A DNA stretch of 64,000 nt from Clostridiales bacterium (GTDB taxonomy: Bacteria; Bacillota; Desulfotomaculia; Desulfotomaculales; VENG01). Location: contig JADQBQ010000002.1 in NCBI GenBank assembly GCA_016278505.1, forward strand, positions 153,638 through 217,637, read 5' to 3'. A model generated the notes under the pieces. The model worked only from the letters and a program-made list of their open reading frames with translations. It ran no database searches and was not told the DNA's origin. Shown in pieces: positions 35,250 to 43,830 of this stretch. Position 1 is the stretch's first letter. Each line of letters starts with the position of its first letter. A program made the translations under genes and the position numbers.

Positions 35250-36047
35250 TCAGGGAATAAGCATTAGCGAACACCGCGCCTGATCCACTACCCTGACCGA
35301 AGTTGAACCCATTATGGTATGAATTGGTATTTTATTAAAACGGCCCATCACAATCAAATCAATTAACTTATCATCTACTTGTTTCAGGATATTTCTATAA
35401 GGAATACCGATACTAGAGTTGCTTTCAATGATGGAAAAATAAGGTGAAAAAATGTTTTTCAACTCGCCCATCTGCTTGTTTATTGCCTTTTGGCGTTTTT
35501 CCTCTGATACCGGATCAGCCGCCCGCTGGCCTGCATGTAAAAGCACCACTGCCGATGCCTGCTTTCCTAGAGCCTTTACATACGGCACCGCCCGAGCTGC
35601 AGCCCCTTTCAAATCTGTAGGATAAAGAATGCGATAAATATTCTCTTCTTTTCCGTTCTCAGGAAAACTTTTATATACAAGAACTGGTTGATCAGTTAAC
35701 CTGACTACTTCCTTGGCTGTACTGCCCAGGAGAGTCCGATAAACCTTGCTCTTCCTCCTCCATGGTAAGAAAATAAAACCTATGTCATTCTCAGTGGCTG
35801 CTTCGCAAATCTCCCCGGGGGTATAGCCTTCCCGCACATCAATAGTAATACCGTAACCGAAGGAATGAAGCAAAACACCTAAATTATTTAACTTGTCCAT
35901 AATCTGTTTTCTATTGCCCCAGCCGGGCGAAACGACATGCAATAATCGTAAATATTTAATTCCTATCTGGTTAATATAATTTGCCATTGAAACAATCTCT
36001 GTTTCGGTTTCATGAATATCCAGTGGTAGCAGTGCTTTTTGAAACAT
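35250..36047 (-). CDS. universal stress protein with two UspA domains
   Basis: About 265 residues. Two UspA-like halves are seen; the second ends in VMGRFNKIPIHTIMGSTSVRVVDQA, close to the G-2x-G-9x-G-S/T nucleotide motif, and the first has FLPWRRKSKVYRTLLGSTAKEVVRL. It is a cytoplasmic stress protein, possibly ATP-binding. ATG 36,047 follows GGAGGG. It is encoded directly upstream of the betaine transporter on the same strand (42 bases), consistent with a joint osmotic stress role. Confidence 0.85.
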   Translation of the reverse strand: MFQKALLPLDIHETETEIVSMANYINQIGIKYLRLLHVVSPGWGNRKQIMDKLNNLGVLLHSFGYGITIDVREGYTPGEICEAATENDIGFIFLPWRRKSKVYRTLLGSTAKEVVRLTDQPVLVYKSFPENGKEENIYRILYPTDLKGAAARAVPYVKALGKQASAVVLLHAGQRAADPVSEEKRQKAINKQMGELKNIFSPYFSIIESNSSIGIPYRNILKQVDDKLIDLIVMGRFNKIPIHTIMGSTSVRVVDQARCSLMLIP

Positions 36048-36145
36048 CCGCATTCCCTCCGTAATATACTAAAAGGCTTTTTTAGTCTAACTAGATCATG
36101 ACATGAGAATACCTGATAGGTCAAGAGATACAGAGTGCTCCTTAT

Positions 36146-36613
36146 TCAGATGTTAGTTTTAGATACATAGGCTGGACTATAAAATCGATAGATGCCGGCA
36201 ATTGAAAAGAAAATCATGACATCTGCAACCACGGAGAGCCATAAATTCCACCAAAACTTATGCTGCATGTAGCCAGTTTCTAAAGTTATCCATTCCAGAA
36301 GGCCAGCAAACAAAGTCCAAATTAATATTCTTATAAAGATCTCTTTCCAAGTAGGCGGAAGTTTTTGCACGAATAAATAGGAAACTACAGGATATACACT
36401 AAATTCAAGGAGTAGAGGAATAGTATATAAAGGTTGTGGAAGGCCGCTGTAAGACCAGAGATTATAGTGCACCATGATTAAATCAGTCATTAATCCTAAT
36501 AAACTGGCAAAAACAGCAGCACCGTATATTTCGCGAGCACGTTTTTTATTGGCCCTGAAGTAGAACCATGTCCATGCTAAAACAAAAAGTATTATGAAAT
36601 ACATTATTATCAT
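36146..36613 (-). CDS. CBO0543-like small membrane protein
   Basis: A 155-residue protein with four to five hydrophobic segments. GLMTDLIMVHYNLWSY, PLLLEFSVYPVVSYLFVQKLP and the late FWWNLWLS resemble the CBO0543 family of spore-former membrane proteins, of unknown function. It is divergent from a related protein at 36,658. The start among ATG codons at 36,613 and 36,604 is not settled. Confidence 0.65.
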   Translation of the reverse strand: MIIMYFIILFVLAWTWFYFRANKKRAREIYGAAVFASLLGLMTDLIMVHYNLWSYSGLPQPLYTIPLLLEFSVYPVVSYLFVQKLPPTWKEIFIRILIWTLFAGLLEWITLETGYMQHKFWWNLWLSVVADVMIFFSIAGIYRFYSPAYVSKTNI

Positions 36614-36657
36614 CCCATAACTTTATATGTAAATTTCTATGTGAAGGAGATCGGTCA

Positions 36658-37131
36658 ATGGTAATATTAGCATTCTCGTCCCTTGCCATACTGAGTTTTG
36701 CATTATTTGCAAACACAAAACGAGTCAAGGAATTTCTCCCTGTAATAATGACCGGCGTATTTTTACGCTTTTTAGAGCATTACATAGTGGTGGACTGGCT
36801 TAGGTTATGGACGGTTAAGGGATCACACTTAATGCACCTGTGGCTCCCTATCACCACCGACTTAACTGTTTGGCCCGTGGCGTGCTATTTTTACTTACAG
36901 TACTTGCCACGTAAGAGAATACTATTATACGGAGCAACCTGGGTGGGAATTATGTTAACTTACCTGATCTGTATTCATATGTTGGGAGTATTTGATTTCC
37001 GGGATAATTGGAATTGGGGCATTACAATTATTGTACTGTGTGCATACTTCAGCTTGATTAATGTTACATGGAAATGGCTCCAAAATCGAGACCACAACGT
37101 GATAGATTCCGCCATATTTAAAACAAAGTAA
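36658..37131 (+). CDS. CBO0543-like small membrane protein (divergent partner)
   Basis: A 157-residue protein with four membrane segments, similar in layout to the divergent protein at 36,146-36,613 (both have a LIM.D/LEHYIVVDWLRLW region and an aromatic-rich FRDNWNW/FWWNLW stretch). GAAGGAGAT precedes the ATG. Only 44 bases separate the two starts, so a shared control region is likely. Function is unknown. Confidence 0.65.
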   Translation: MVILAFSSLAILSFALFANTKRVKEFLPVIMTGVFLRFLEHYIVVDWLRLWTVKGSHLMHLWLPITTDLTVWPVACYFYLQYLPRKRILLYGATWVGIMLTYLICIHMLGVFDFRDNWNWGITIIVLCAYFSLINVTWKWLQNRDHNVIDSAIFKTK

Positions 37132-37222
37132 ATGACTTGATAGGTTAGATAATATTTTTTGATAAATTAAGCATCAATCATGGCGGAAAAGGCAAAATAT
37201 AAAAAACTAGGGGTGATAATTC

Positions 37223-37474
37223 TTGTTTTTAACAGGCATGGTAAGCGATTTTTCCAGCGAAATGATGAATGACTACCTGGAAAAAACTAAGGATGACCCT
37301 CAAAAGAGGGAAACTCTTTTGAAAATGTCTTTAATTGGGGTAGAACTGGGTATTATCCTTTTACAGGAAAGTAAGGAATTTAGAGAAGCTTTTGGAAAAA
37401 TACACGCGGAATTTTTTAAGCACCCAGAAAGTAAGGAGGTAATCCGACAAGCAATAAGCTCTATAACACATTAA
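37223..37474 (+). CDS. hypothetical helical protein, 83 residues
   Basis: A small, charged, mostly helical protein with no membrane segment and no family that I recognise. Its TTG start has GGGGTGAT upstream. The sequence is rich in acidic and lysine residues and could be a cytosolic spore or stress protein; there is no direct evidence. Confidence 0.5.
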   Translation: MFLTGMVSDFSSEMMNDYLEKTKDDPQKRETLLKMSLIGVELGIILLQESKEFREAFGKIHAEFFKHPESKEVIRQAISSITH

Positions 37475-37540
37475 CCGGCCAATACCACAAAAAAAGCCCG
37501 TCCATCTTGACGCCGGTTTGTTAGTAACAGTTATACCATA

Positions 37541-37571
37541 ATAGAACCCCGTTCAATAAACGGGGTTCTAT
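37541..37571. repeat. perfect 13-bp inverted repeat
   Basis: ATAGAACCCCGTT and its complement enclose a 5-base loop. Outer repeats (TAACAGT and ACTGTTA) flank it at about 37,525 and 37,615. T-runs are short, so its role as terminator is uncertain. Confidence 0.5.
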
Positions 37572-37640
37572 TGCAAAGGATCTTTAAATTTGTGATGATT
37601 TAAATTATTGGTTACTGTTAGCAAAACTTAAAAAAATTTT

Positions 37641-37748
37641 TTAGGCGTTATATACGCCGCCGATGAATGGGAAGCTGAAAACCAGTAAGATCAAAATAAG
37701 AAATAGAATAAAACTTCCATCAAAGTACGGAGCACATCCGTCAGCCAT
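37641..37748 (-). CDS. small hydrophobic YjcZ-like sporulation protein
   Basis: A 35-residue protein with a very strong ribosome site (AAAGGAGG). A short polar, Cys- and Gly-containing N terminus is followed by one membrane segment (FILFLILILLVFSF) and ends in GGVYNA. This layout is that of the YjcZ/CotM-type micro-proteins of spore formers, which are made in the mother cell and sit in the coat or membrane. Assignment is by pattern, not by alignment. It would be missed by length-filtered gene finders. Confidence 0.6.
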   Translation of the reverse strand: MADGCAPYFDGSFILFLILILLVFSFPFIGGVYNA

Positions 37749-37972
37749 ATGATCTTCCTCCTTTCTTTACTTTTCCGTCTTTCCTGTAATACTAAGATAT
37801 TCATACTATAAAAGGAACGCAACTTGTCTATCGAGTTTTTCGAATTTTTTAGTATTTTTCCATCATACTCAACCTACTTGAAAATCTTTCAAAGACATAA
37901 AGTGTATGATTAAGACTGTCAAGCAGCATATTAATAATGCTTCAGAAAAAAATATATTTGGAGGTGCATAGT

Positions 37973-38161
37973 TTGAAAAACCAAGAGGTAGAAAAGAAAC
38001 TGAACAAAGCTGAAAACTATCTGTATGAAATCGGCAAGATTGCCGACCAAGTCAAAGGTAAGTATGAATTTTCAGCTGAAATCGGGAACCTGGAAAAGAT
38101 GAAGAAAATGGCCAACGATGCAAAGATGGAAGTAGCGGATGCAAAAGCAAAAAATCAATAA
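37973..38161 (+). CDS. small charged coiled-coil protein
   Basis: A 62-residue protein, helical throughout and highly charged (VEKKLNKAENYLYEIGKIAD). The TTG start at 37,973 has GGAGGTG upstream; an ATG 36 bases earlier lacks one. It ends shortly before a strong terminator. No family was recognised. Regular heptad-like spacing suggests a short coiled coil. Confidence 0.5.
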   Translation: MKNQEVEKKLNKAENYLYEIGKIADQVKGKYEFSAEIGNLEKMKKMANDAKMEVADAKAKNQ

Positions 38162-38192
38162 TAGAAAAACTTTATGAAATCCTTTTCAATCC

Positions 38193-38225
38193 AAAAGGCG
38201 CCGGTTTTTATAACCGGCGCCTTTT
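38193..38225 (+). terminator. intrinsic terminator
   Basis: AAAAGGCGCCGGTT pairs with AACCGGCGCCTTTT around a five-base loop. It ends the small coiled-coil gene. Confidence 0.9.
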
Positions 38226-38266
38226 ACGTGAATAATAAACCAACACTCATTTGGGAGGAGTCAAAC

Positions 38267-38428
38267 ATGGCAGAATCAAACAGCTTAATCCATCAGAAAA
38301 GCCCATATCTTTTACAGCATGCATACAACCCTGTCGAATGGTATTCCTGGTCTGAAGAGGCCTTCGAAAAAGCCGGTCATGAAGATAAACCCATATTCCT
38401 GTCTATAGGGTATTCAACTTGCCACTGA
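38267..38428 (+). pseudogene. thioredoxin-domain (DUF255/YyaL) gene truncated by element integration
   Basis: The first 53 residues ([33 protein letters not shown]) are the N terminus of the YyaL/DUF255 family, usually about 680 residues long. Where the family continues with WCHVM the frame meets TGA and then unrelated DNA. GGGAGGAG precedes ATG 38,267, so the promoter-proximal part is intact. The break lies next to a serine recombinase gene, so the gene was the integration target; its 3' part should lie beyond the far end of the element. Confidence 0.85.
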
Positions 38429-38433
38429 TGGCA
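38420..38433. other. candidate attL of the integrated element
   Basis: TGCCA-CTGA-TGGCA, an imperfect-dyad site of the kind cut by large serine recombinases, spans the exact point where DUF255 homology ends. The crossover would fall in the central bases. Confidence 0.55.
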
Positions 38434-38649
38434 CGTAAACTATTTACACTAAGTTTGATAAGCAAAATAATACTGGGTTTTGGTCGTTATATATTAAATT
38501 AGATAATCGACTATAATTCTCCTGCAACCTGAATTATATTTTAAATAAATTTTCCCCTGCCGTTCGCAAATCATATTCCTTCATATTTAAGTTCGCTCCT
38601 GGAATAAAGTTAGAAGAATAAGGGCGTTTATCATATTTAATTATAATAA

Positions 38650-40170
38650 CTATTTATACTCAATCTCAAGGGTGATTTGGCTACCTTCTCTGTCATAGTA
38701 TATTTTATTGACTAAGGAACGTATTAGTTTATTTTTTTCTTTGATAGACATATTTTTATTCCAACTGACTTTAAATTGCTCTATTCGTTCTTGCATTTCT
38801 TCTAAGGTTACTTCTTTCTGACTATCCCTTATGAGCAATTCAAGTTTCTGAATTTCCCCTTTAGCAATATTTATTTTATCCTTTCTTTCTGTTTTCCTCC
38901 GCTTAAAATCCTTGACATCATATGCTCCCTCTTCAAAAGCTTCCTCTATCCTTTTTAAAGCCTTTTCGTGTTTGTTTAATTCCTGCTTTTTGGTCTCTAA
39001 TAATTGCTTTTGCTGTTTTATTGATTCGTTCTGCTTTTTTAGCTGAGCTAGGTAATCATCGTCTATATTAATTATCTTCTGGTATAGGGCATCAAAAAAA
39101 GCCTCGTCCAACTTTCGGCCTGTTTGTTTACACTTTGTTCCGCCTGGATAAACATAATGACATTTGCAGTTTTCATAAACCTTCCCGGTTTTCGCCATTT
39201 TTTTTCTGCCAAATAACATTCTATGTCCACACTTCTTGCAAATCAAAAGACCGGATAAAGTAAAGCATCCTGACTTACTTCTGTCTGGTATCATTTGATT
39301 CTTTGCTAATTTTGTTAGTATTTGCTCGTGTTCCTCCTCAGTTTTTAGAGGTGTATGGCTGCCTTTAACTTTTGTCCACTCTGAAGGTGGAAGTTTGGTT
39401 ACTTTTCCGCCTTTTTTCCTATGTCCACTACCTTTTACCTTATTGTTTATTATATATCCTAAATGAAACTCGTCTGATAATACCCTGTATATCGCGTTGT
39501 TGTGCCATGTACTTCCCCCGGGAGAAGGGATTTTATTTCTGTTTAGCCATACTGAAATCTCTTGGGTGCTGTAGCCCTTTAACAAATACATTTCAATTAT
39601 CATCCGGTATATTTTGGCCTTCTCATTGTCTACTTGCACACGCTGGGAAGGTTCTTTTGTCCGATCATAATAATAGGGAAAAGGGGGTTTACCGTTAACC
39701 CATGTCCCCTTTTCGGCCCCGTACCTTTTCCCTTGGATGAGCCTTTTCTTAATCTGATTGTATTCCATCCTTGCAAATAAGCCCTGCATGTTCATGGTAA
39801 CGTCATCTAATTCGTTATGGGGATTGTAGATTTTTTGTGGAGTTATAATGTAGGTGTTTGATTCTTTAAAAGCCTTATTAATTATAGCTTGGTCATATAG
39901 ATCCCCACGCCCTAAACGGTCAATGTCCATCACTAAAACTCCGTCATAAAATCCCGCTTCAACGTTATCTAATAATTTTTGTACTTTCGGCCTGTAAGCG
40001 ATCTTGTCCCCAGATTCCACTTCCTCATATAATACGTACTTCCAATTCTGATTAGTTGCATAACTAACCAACGTGTCCCGATGTTTTACTAAAACGTCTT
40101 CTGCCTCTCCCTCGTCCCTGCTTTTTCTTAAATAGATAGCAACAATTTTAATTTTTTGCTGTAAATCCAT
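38650..40170 (-). CDS. large serine recombinase (site-specific integrase)
   Basis: A 506-residue protein. The resolvase domain at the N terminus has the catalytic serine in YLRKSRDEGE and the MDIDRLGRGDLYD segment. A recombinase domain (GYSTQEISVWLNRNKIPSPGG) follows, then a zinc ribbon with CKKCG and CKCHYVYPGGTKCKQ, and finally a long coiled coil (about residues 370-440) that controls synapsis direction. It probably integrates and, with a directionality factor, excises the element. It lies 220 bases from the predicted attL, as is typical. Confidence 0.93.
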   Translation of the reverse strand: MDLQQKIKIVAIYLRKSRDEGEAEDVLVKHRDTLVSYATNQNWKYVLYEEVESGDKIAYRPKVQKLLDNVEAGFYDGVLVMDIDRLGRGDLYDQAIINKAFKESNTYIITPQKIYNPHNELDDVTMNMQGLFARMEYNQIKKRLIQGKRYGAEKGTWVNGKPPFPYYYDRTKEPSQRVQVDNEKAKIYRMIIEMYLLKGYSTQEISVWLNRNKIPSPGGSTWHNNAIYRVLSDEFHLGYIINNKVKGSGHRKKGGKVTKLPPSEWTKVKGSHTPLKTEEEHEQILTKLAKNQMIPDRSKSGCFTLSGLLICKKCGHRMLFGRKKMAKTGKVYENCKCHYVYPGGTKCKQTGRKLDEAFFDALYQKIINIDDDYLAQLKKQNESIKQQKQLLETKKQELNKHEKALKRIEEAFEEGAYDVKDFKRRKTERKDKINIAKGEIQKLELLIRDSQKEVTLEEMQERIEQFKVSWNKNMSIKEKNKLIRSLVNKIYYDREGSQITLEIEYK

Positions 40171-40192
40171 TGGTAATCCTTTCCGTGCCTAG

Positions 40193-40375
40193 TTATTTTG
40201 CTTTGCCATGCTTGTCTGCTCGCTCAGGTTTCGTATCCTGTTCCATCATGTCTAAAATGTTTCGGTGGAACTCATCATGTGCTTGGAGGGAAGGCTTATT
40301 AATTTCTTTTACGATGATTTCAACCTTCGGAATTTCTATACGATCAGACCATTCTAATAAGGGTTTTTTTGACAT
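40193..40375 (-). CDS. small protein encoded directly upstream of the recombinase
   Basis: About 60 residues, charged, no cysteine motif. ATG 40,375 has GGGAG 9 bases upstream. It ends 22 bases before the recombinase start, so the two are probably co-transcribed. A recombination directionality factor would suit this position and size, but no sequence feature proves it. Confidence 0.5.
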   Translation of the reverse strand: MSKKPLLEWSDRIEIPKVEIIVKEINKPSLQAHDEFHRNILDMMEQDTKPERADKHGKAK

Positions 40376-40488
40376 TTGCATCCACTCCCATTGTTATAAT
40401 TAATCGAAACAAGCCCGCTTAATTGGAATGTTTTACAGAGGGCTGAACGTAAAGCCGGAGTCTTTACGACGCTTTTAGTAGAGGACAC

Positions 40489-40519
40489 AAAAAAAGCTCC
40501 GACAAAATGCCGGAGCTTT
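40489..40519 (-). terminator. terminator after the SpoVS-like gene
   Basis: AAAGCTCCG pairs with CGGAGCTTT; on the minus strand seven T follow. It separates the spoVS-like gene from the recombinase unit. Confidence 0.85.
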
Positions 40520-40550
40520 AAGGGATTTCTCAATAAATCTAGTAATGGCT

Positions 40551-40811
40551 TTAATTCCAATTGACCTTCAGCTGAACTGCTGTCCTCTCCTGACCATCGG
40601 TATTTAGATCAACAAACGCAGGAGTGATTTTTAACTCGCCCCCCTGCGGTGCGGCAAGACCACGGGCTATAATAGAACCTTTAATCGCATTATTCACGGC
40701 CCCGGCACCTACTGCTTGAAGTGTTGTTTCTCTACCGTTTTCTTTCAGGCTGTTAAAGACTGCATAACCGAGCTTTTTGGCATCTGTGGTACTGGATACT
40801 TTGAATAACAA
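40551..40811 (-). CDS. SpoVS-like protein
   Basis: With the TTG start at 40,811 (AAGGAG 9 bases upstream) the protein has 86 residues, exactly the length of Bacillus SpoVS. The family core is evident: LFKVSSTTDAKKLGYAV, LQAVGAGAVNNAIKGSIIARG and DLNTDGQERTAVQLKV. SpoVS has an Alba-like fold and acts late in spore coat assembly and septation. Its presence in a mobile element, between recD2 and the integrase, is unusual; it may bind nucleic acid or alter host sporulation. Longer upstream starts are not supported. Confidence 0.85.
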   Translation of the reverse strand: MLFKVSSTTDAKKLGYAVFNSLKENGRETTLQAVGAGAVNNAIKGSIIARGLAAPQGGELKITPAFVDLNTDGQERTAVQLKVNWN

Positions 40812-40859
40812 TTTAACCATCTCCTTAGTAATATTTGTTTTGGGATAACCCCATAATAT

Positions 40860-40884
40860 AAAAAAGGCGGCAATTAAGCCGCCT
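40860..40884 (-). terminator. terminator overlapping the recD2 stop codon
   Basis: AGGCGGC/GCCGCCT stem with an AATTAA loop that contains the TAA stop; six T follow on the minus strand. Confidence 0.85.
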
Positions 40885-42979
40885 CCAGGAAATCCTGCAA
40901 TAGTGTACACCTTTGAACAGGCTTATTGTTTCTTATGGCCATTGCAAGAGCTTTTCGTGTTCCTATTAATACAATCTTTTCCTTTGCACGAGTTATTGCA
41001 GTATACAGTAAATTCCTGGCGAGCATGATGTAATGTGAAGTCGTGAGTGGAACTATGACCACCTTAAATTCTGATCCCTGGCTTTTATGAGTTGTAATAC
41101 AAAAGGCAGGGGCTAGTTCGTAGACTTCGTTACCGGTATATTCTATGGTGTCACCGTTAAATTGAACTTCAATTAAATCATCTTCTACACGTTTTACCAT
41201 CCCTATATCACCATTGAAAACCTGTTTGGTGTAGTTATTTTTCTGCTGGATGACTTTATCCCCTGGGAGGATATATTTATTCTCATACCGTGGATTTTTA
41301 CTGTTCGGGTTAATCTCCTTTTGGATCATCTTATTGATTTCGTAAGTTCCAACTGGACCTTTTTTCATGGGTGAAAGAATCTGTATATCTGAAATGTCAT
41401 AAGGAAGTTTTTTAACGCATTCAAGCATACATTTTCTAATGTCTTGTGGTTGCTCCCGGTCGAAAAAGAAAAAATCGTTTTTGGAACGGTCAATCGTTAT
41501 CTGAAGGCCCTTATTAATACGGTGTGCATTTGTTATAATTTGAGATTTTGCTGCCTGGCGGAATACTTTATCAAGTACCACCCTTGGTATCGTGTTACAT
41601 GAAAGCATATCCCGTAGGATATTTCCGGGACCCACACTCGGCAACTGATCCACGTCGCCGACAAAGAGTATTCTGGTTCCTGCTTTAACCGCGTCCAATA
41701 CTTTTTTAATCATGATTAAATCAACCATTGACGTTTCGTCCACAATTAACAGATCGCAAGGTAGAGGGTTGTCTTTATTGTAAGCTGTTTTCTTATCCCG
41801 GCTTATTTGTAGCAGTTTATGTAATGTTGATGCAAGTTCGCCGGTCATTTCACTCATTTTTCTTGCCGCCCGGCCAGTAGGTGCGGCAAGTTTTATTACT
41901 GCTCTGGGGTGTATGGTCTTGAATACCCATAGGATTGCTTTAATAGTTGCAGTTTTCCCTACACCCGGGCCACCAGTAAGGATAGAGAAGGTGCTATTTA
42001 AAACCATATTGACCGCTTGTTTCTGTCTTTCTGTAAGCTTTATTTTTTCTTTCTTTTCATAACGGTTGATTACCGGTGTTGGGGTAGTTTTAGGTAGAAC
42101 TTTAATTAACTTTTTGATAACCTCAGATATCTTGTTTTCGTAGTGGTATACCCAGGCCAGTGAAATACCTTTATCATGGTTAAAAATTTCTGCATCGTGC
42201 AAAGCATTTAATATGTGTTCTTTTGTTACATTGATTTCGCCTTTATTTAAAAGTGATAAGGTTTTTTCAGTTAATTTTTGTAATGGTAAATATGTGTGGC
42301 CTTCATTCCACAATGCTTCATTTAATGTGAATAATACTCCAGCCCTAACCCTAAAGGGGGCATCTTTTTTAATGTTTAGTTTTTGTGCAATCTCATCAGC
42401 TTTCACAAAACCAATCTGTCCAACGTCAGTAAGACAATACGGGTCATTTTTAATTAAGTCCATGGTTGGTCGTCCAAACCGTTTGTAGATTTTATAGGCT
42501 GTTTTGGGAGTGATCTCAAGTTTAATTAACTGACTAACTGTACGCTGGGCGTCATAGCTTTCTGCCACTGTACGGGATATGACGGCTGCTTTTTTACTAC
42601 CAATACCCTTTACCTCTGTTAACCGTTCGGGCTTTTCTAAAATTGTTTCAATAGCATTTGCACCGAGAGTGTTTACGATATGTCCTGCCGTTACCGGGCC
42701 AATACCTTTAATCATACCGGAGGATAGGAATGCGATTGCGTGCTCTTTATCCGTTGGAATTATTTTTTCCCATGCCGTTATCTTAAATTGTTTACCGAAT
42801 TTAGAATGCTCTTCCCAATCACCTTTGATGAAAAGCCTGTCACCTTCGTTGGCCTCGATAACATTTCCAAGGGCTACAAATCCCTCGGCTTTAGTTTCAA
42901 ACTTAAATATAGCAAATCCGTCGTCTTGGGGTGGGAGAAGAAACTTTTTAATCACCCCTGTGTATTCAGTTGCGTCCAT
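40874..42979 (-). CDS. RecD2-like SF1B DNA helicase
   Basis: A 701-residue protein. The N-terminal half has helix-hairpin-helix repeats (GIGPVTAGHIVNTLG, EVKGIGSKKAAVI) as in RecD2. The helicase core starts with Walker A GGPGVGKT near residue 338, then DETSMVD, LFVGDVDQLPSVGPGN and the C-terminal THKSQGSEF and YTAITRAKEKIVLIG motifs. It unwinds DNA 5' to 3' with ATP. In a mobile element it may serve replication or repair. ATG 42,979 follows GAGGTGA. Confidence 0.92.
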   Translation of the reverse strand: MDATEYTGVIKKFLLPPQDDGFAIFKFETKAEGFVALGNVIEANEGDRLFIKGDWEEHSKFGKQFKITAWEKIIPTDKEHAIAFLSSGMIKGIGPVTAGHIVNTLGANAIETILEKPERLTEVKGIGSKKAAVISRTVAESYDAQRTVSQLIKLEITPKTAYKIYKRFGRPTMDLIKNDPYCLTDVGQIGFVKADEIAQKLNIKKDAPFRVRAGVLFTLNEALWNEGHTYLPLQKLTEKTLSLLNKGEINVTKEHILNALHDAEIFNHDKGISLAWVYHYENKISEVIKKLIKVLPKTTPTPVINRYEKKEKIKLTERQKQAVNMVLNSTFSILTGGPGVGKTATIKAILWVFKTIHPRAVIKLAAPTGRAARKMSEMTGELASTLHKLLQISRDKKTAYNKDNPLPCDLLIVDETSMVDLIMIKKVLDAVKAGTRILFVGDVDQLPSVGPGNILRDMLSCNTIPRVVLDKVFRQAAKSQIITNAHRINKGLQITIDRSKNDFFFFDREQPQDIRKCMLECVKKLPYDISDIQILSPMKKGPVGTYEINKMIQKEINPNSKNPRYENKYILPGDKVIQQKNNYTKQVFNGDIGMVKRVEDDLIEVQFNGDTIEYTGNEVYELAPAFCITTHKSQGSEFKVVIVPLTTSHYIMLARNLLYTAITRAKEKIVLIGTRKALAMAIRNNKPVQRCTLLQDFLEAA

Positions 42980-43066
42980 GATTGCTTCACCTCTTTGTTC
43001 AAAAGAATGTTAAATAGTACGGGAATTTGACTTGTATTAGGAAGGATCGGTATTTTAATCCACTTT

Positions 43067-43105
43067 AAAAAAAGCCCCCACTCTTAACTAAGAGCAGGGG
43101 CCTTT
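43067..43105 (-). terminator. terminator after the hypothetical gene at 43,110
   Basis: GCCCC..CTCTT pairs with AAGAG..GGGGC; T-rich on both sides. On the minus strand seven T follow. Confidence 0.8.
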
Positions 43106-43109
43106 CTTT

Positions 43110-43730
43110 TTAAATTGCATGGGCGAGGTTTTTTAGGTTTTTGAGGTATGCCAGGTCGTGTATATCGTATAATCCGTTGTTGTTATCACGAATGCTTTTT
43201 TTGAAATCTTTGTATAAGCTGGGTTCAGTAATGACCGATATGAGATTATATATGGTTTTAACTGCATCAATTGGAGAGTATTCATCCCCGTTCCAAATGA
43301 AACACGTAATTGAAGGCGCACCCTGGTGATGAAGTTTTATTACGTAAGGTGCGATTTCTGTAATAAAATCTTCAAACAGAGCAAAAAGATATATATTGCA
43401 TGGTTGCGTGTCCTGTGCCATGTATCTGAACGGGTCACTAGCAAAATTGTCCAGTTGAGCTATCGTAAAGTATGCATCAGCAAAGATTGATTCGGAATAA
43501 TTTTCGGCATCAAATACCTTATATTTAATCCAGGTTACTGTTATATCATCTTCAATTGTGATAACCTCACCATTTACTTTTAATGCCCTTACATCAATAC
43601 ATGATTGAATCAAATCAAGAAAAGAATCCGGGGTAAATTCTTGATTCTTTATTAGGTTTTCAAACTTTTCCTTATTATTACGATACTGCTGTAGGTGTTT
43701 TCTGTATAATTTTTCATTGTATTTTTCCAT
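43110..43730 (-). CDS. hypothetical protein, 206 residues
   Basis: No family recognised. Soluble, mixed alpha/beta by eye, with a charged helical N terminus and aromatic-rich centre (VTWIKYKVFDAENYSESIF). The strong site AAGGAGG precedes the ATG, and a terminator follows, so it is a real single-gene unit within the element. Confidence 0.65.
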   Translation of the reverse strand: MEKYNEKLYRKHLQQYRNNKEKFENLIKNQEFTPDSFLDLIQSCIDVRALKVNGEVITIEDDITVTWIKYKVFDAENYSESIFADAYFTIAQLDNFASDPFRYMAQDTQPCNIYLFALFEDFITEIAPYVIKLHHQGAPSITCFIWNGDEYSPIDAVKTIYNLISVITEPSLYKDFKKSIRDNNNGLYDIHDLAYLKNLKNLAHAI

Positions 43731-43799
43731 CTTTACCCCTCCTTGCTAGTATTGCCACGAAGTACTTATTAGGAACCGTTGGGAAGCCACCCCTTAACC

Positions 43800-43830
43800 A
43801 AAAAAAATGCCGAGCAAATGCTCGACATTA
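43800..43830 (-). terminator. terminator after the YdjM-like gene
   Basis: AATGCCGAGCA pairs with TGCTCGACATT; on the minus strand eight T follow. It overlaps the gene's last codons. Confidence 0.8.

Noticed and set aside
38420-38440. In-frame TGA in CH-TGA-WH read as a selenocysteine codon of the DUF255 protein
   Set aside because: After the next four codons the homology ends completely and no full-length protein follows, so a cut by integration explains it better than recoding.
40354-40560. A 68-codon minus-strand open frame
   Set aside because: It spans a terminator and overlaps the better supported small gene upstream of the recombinase.
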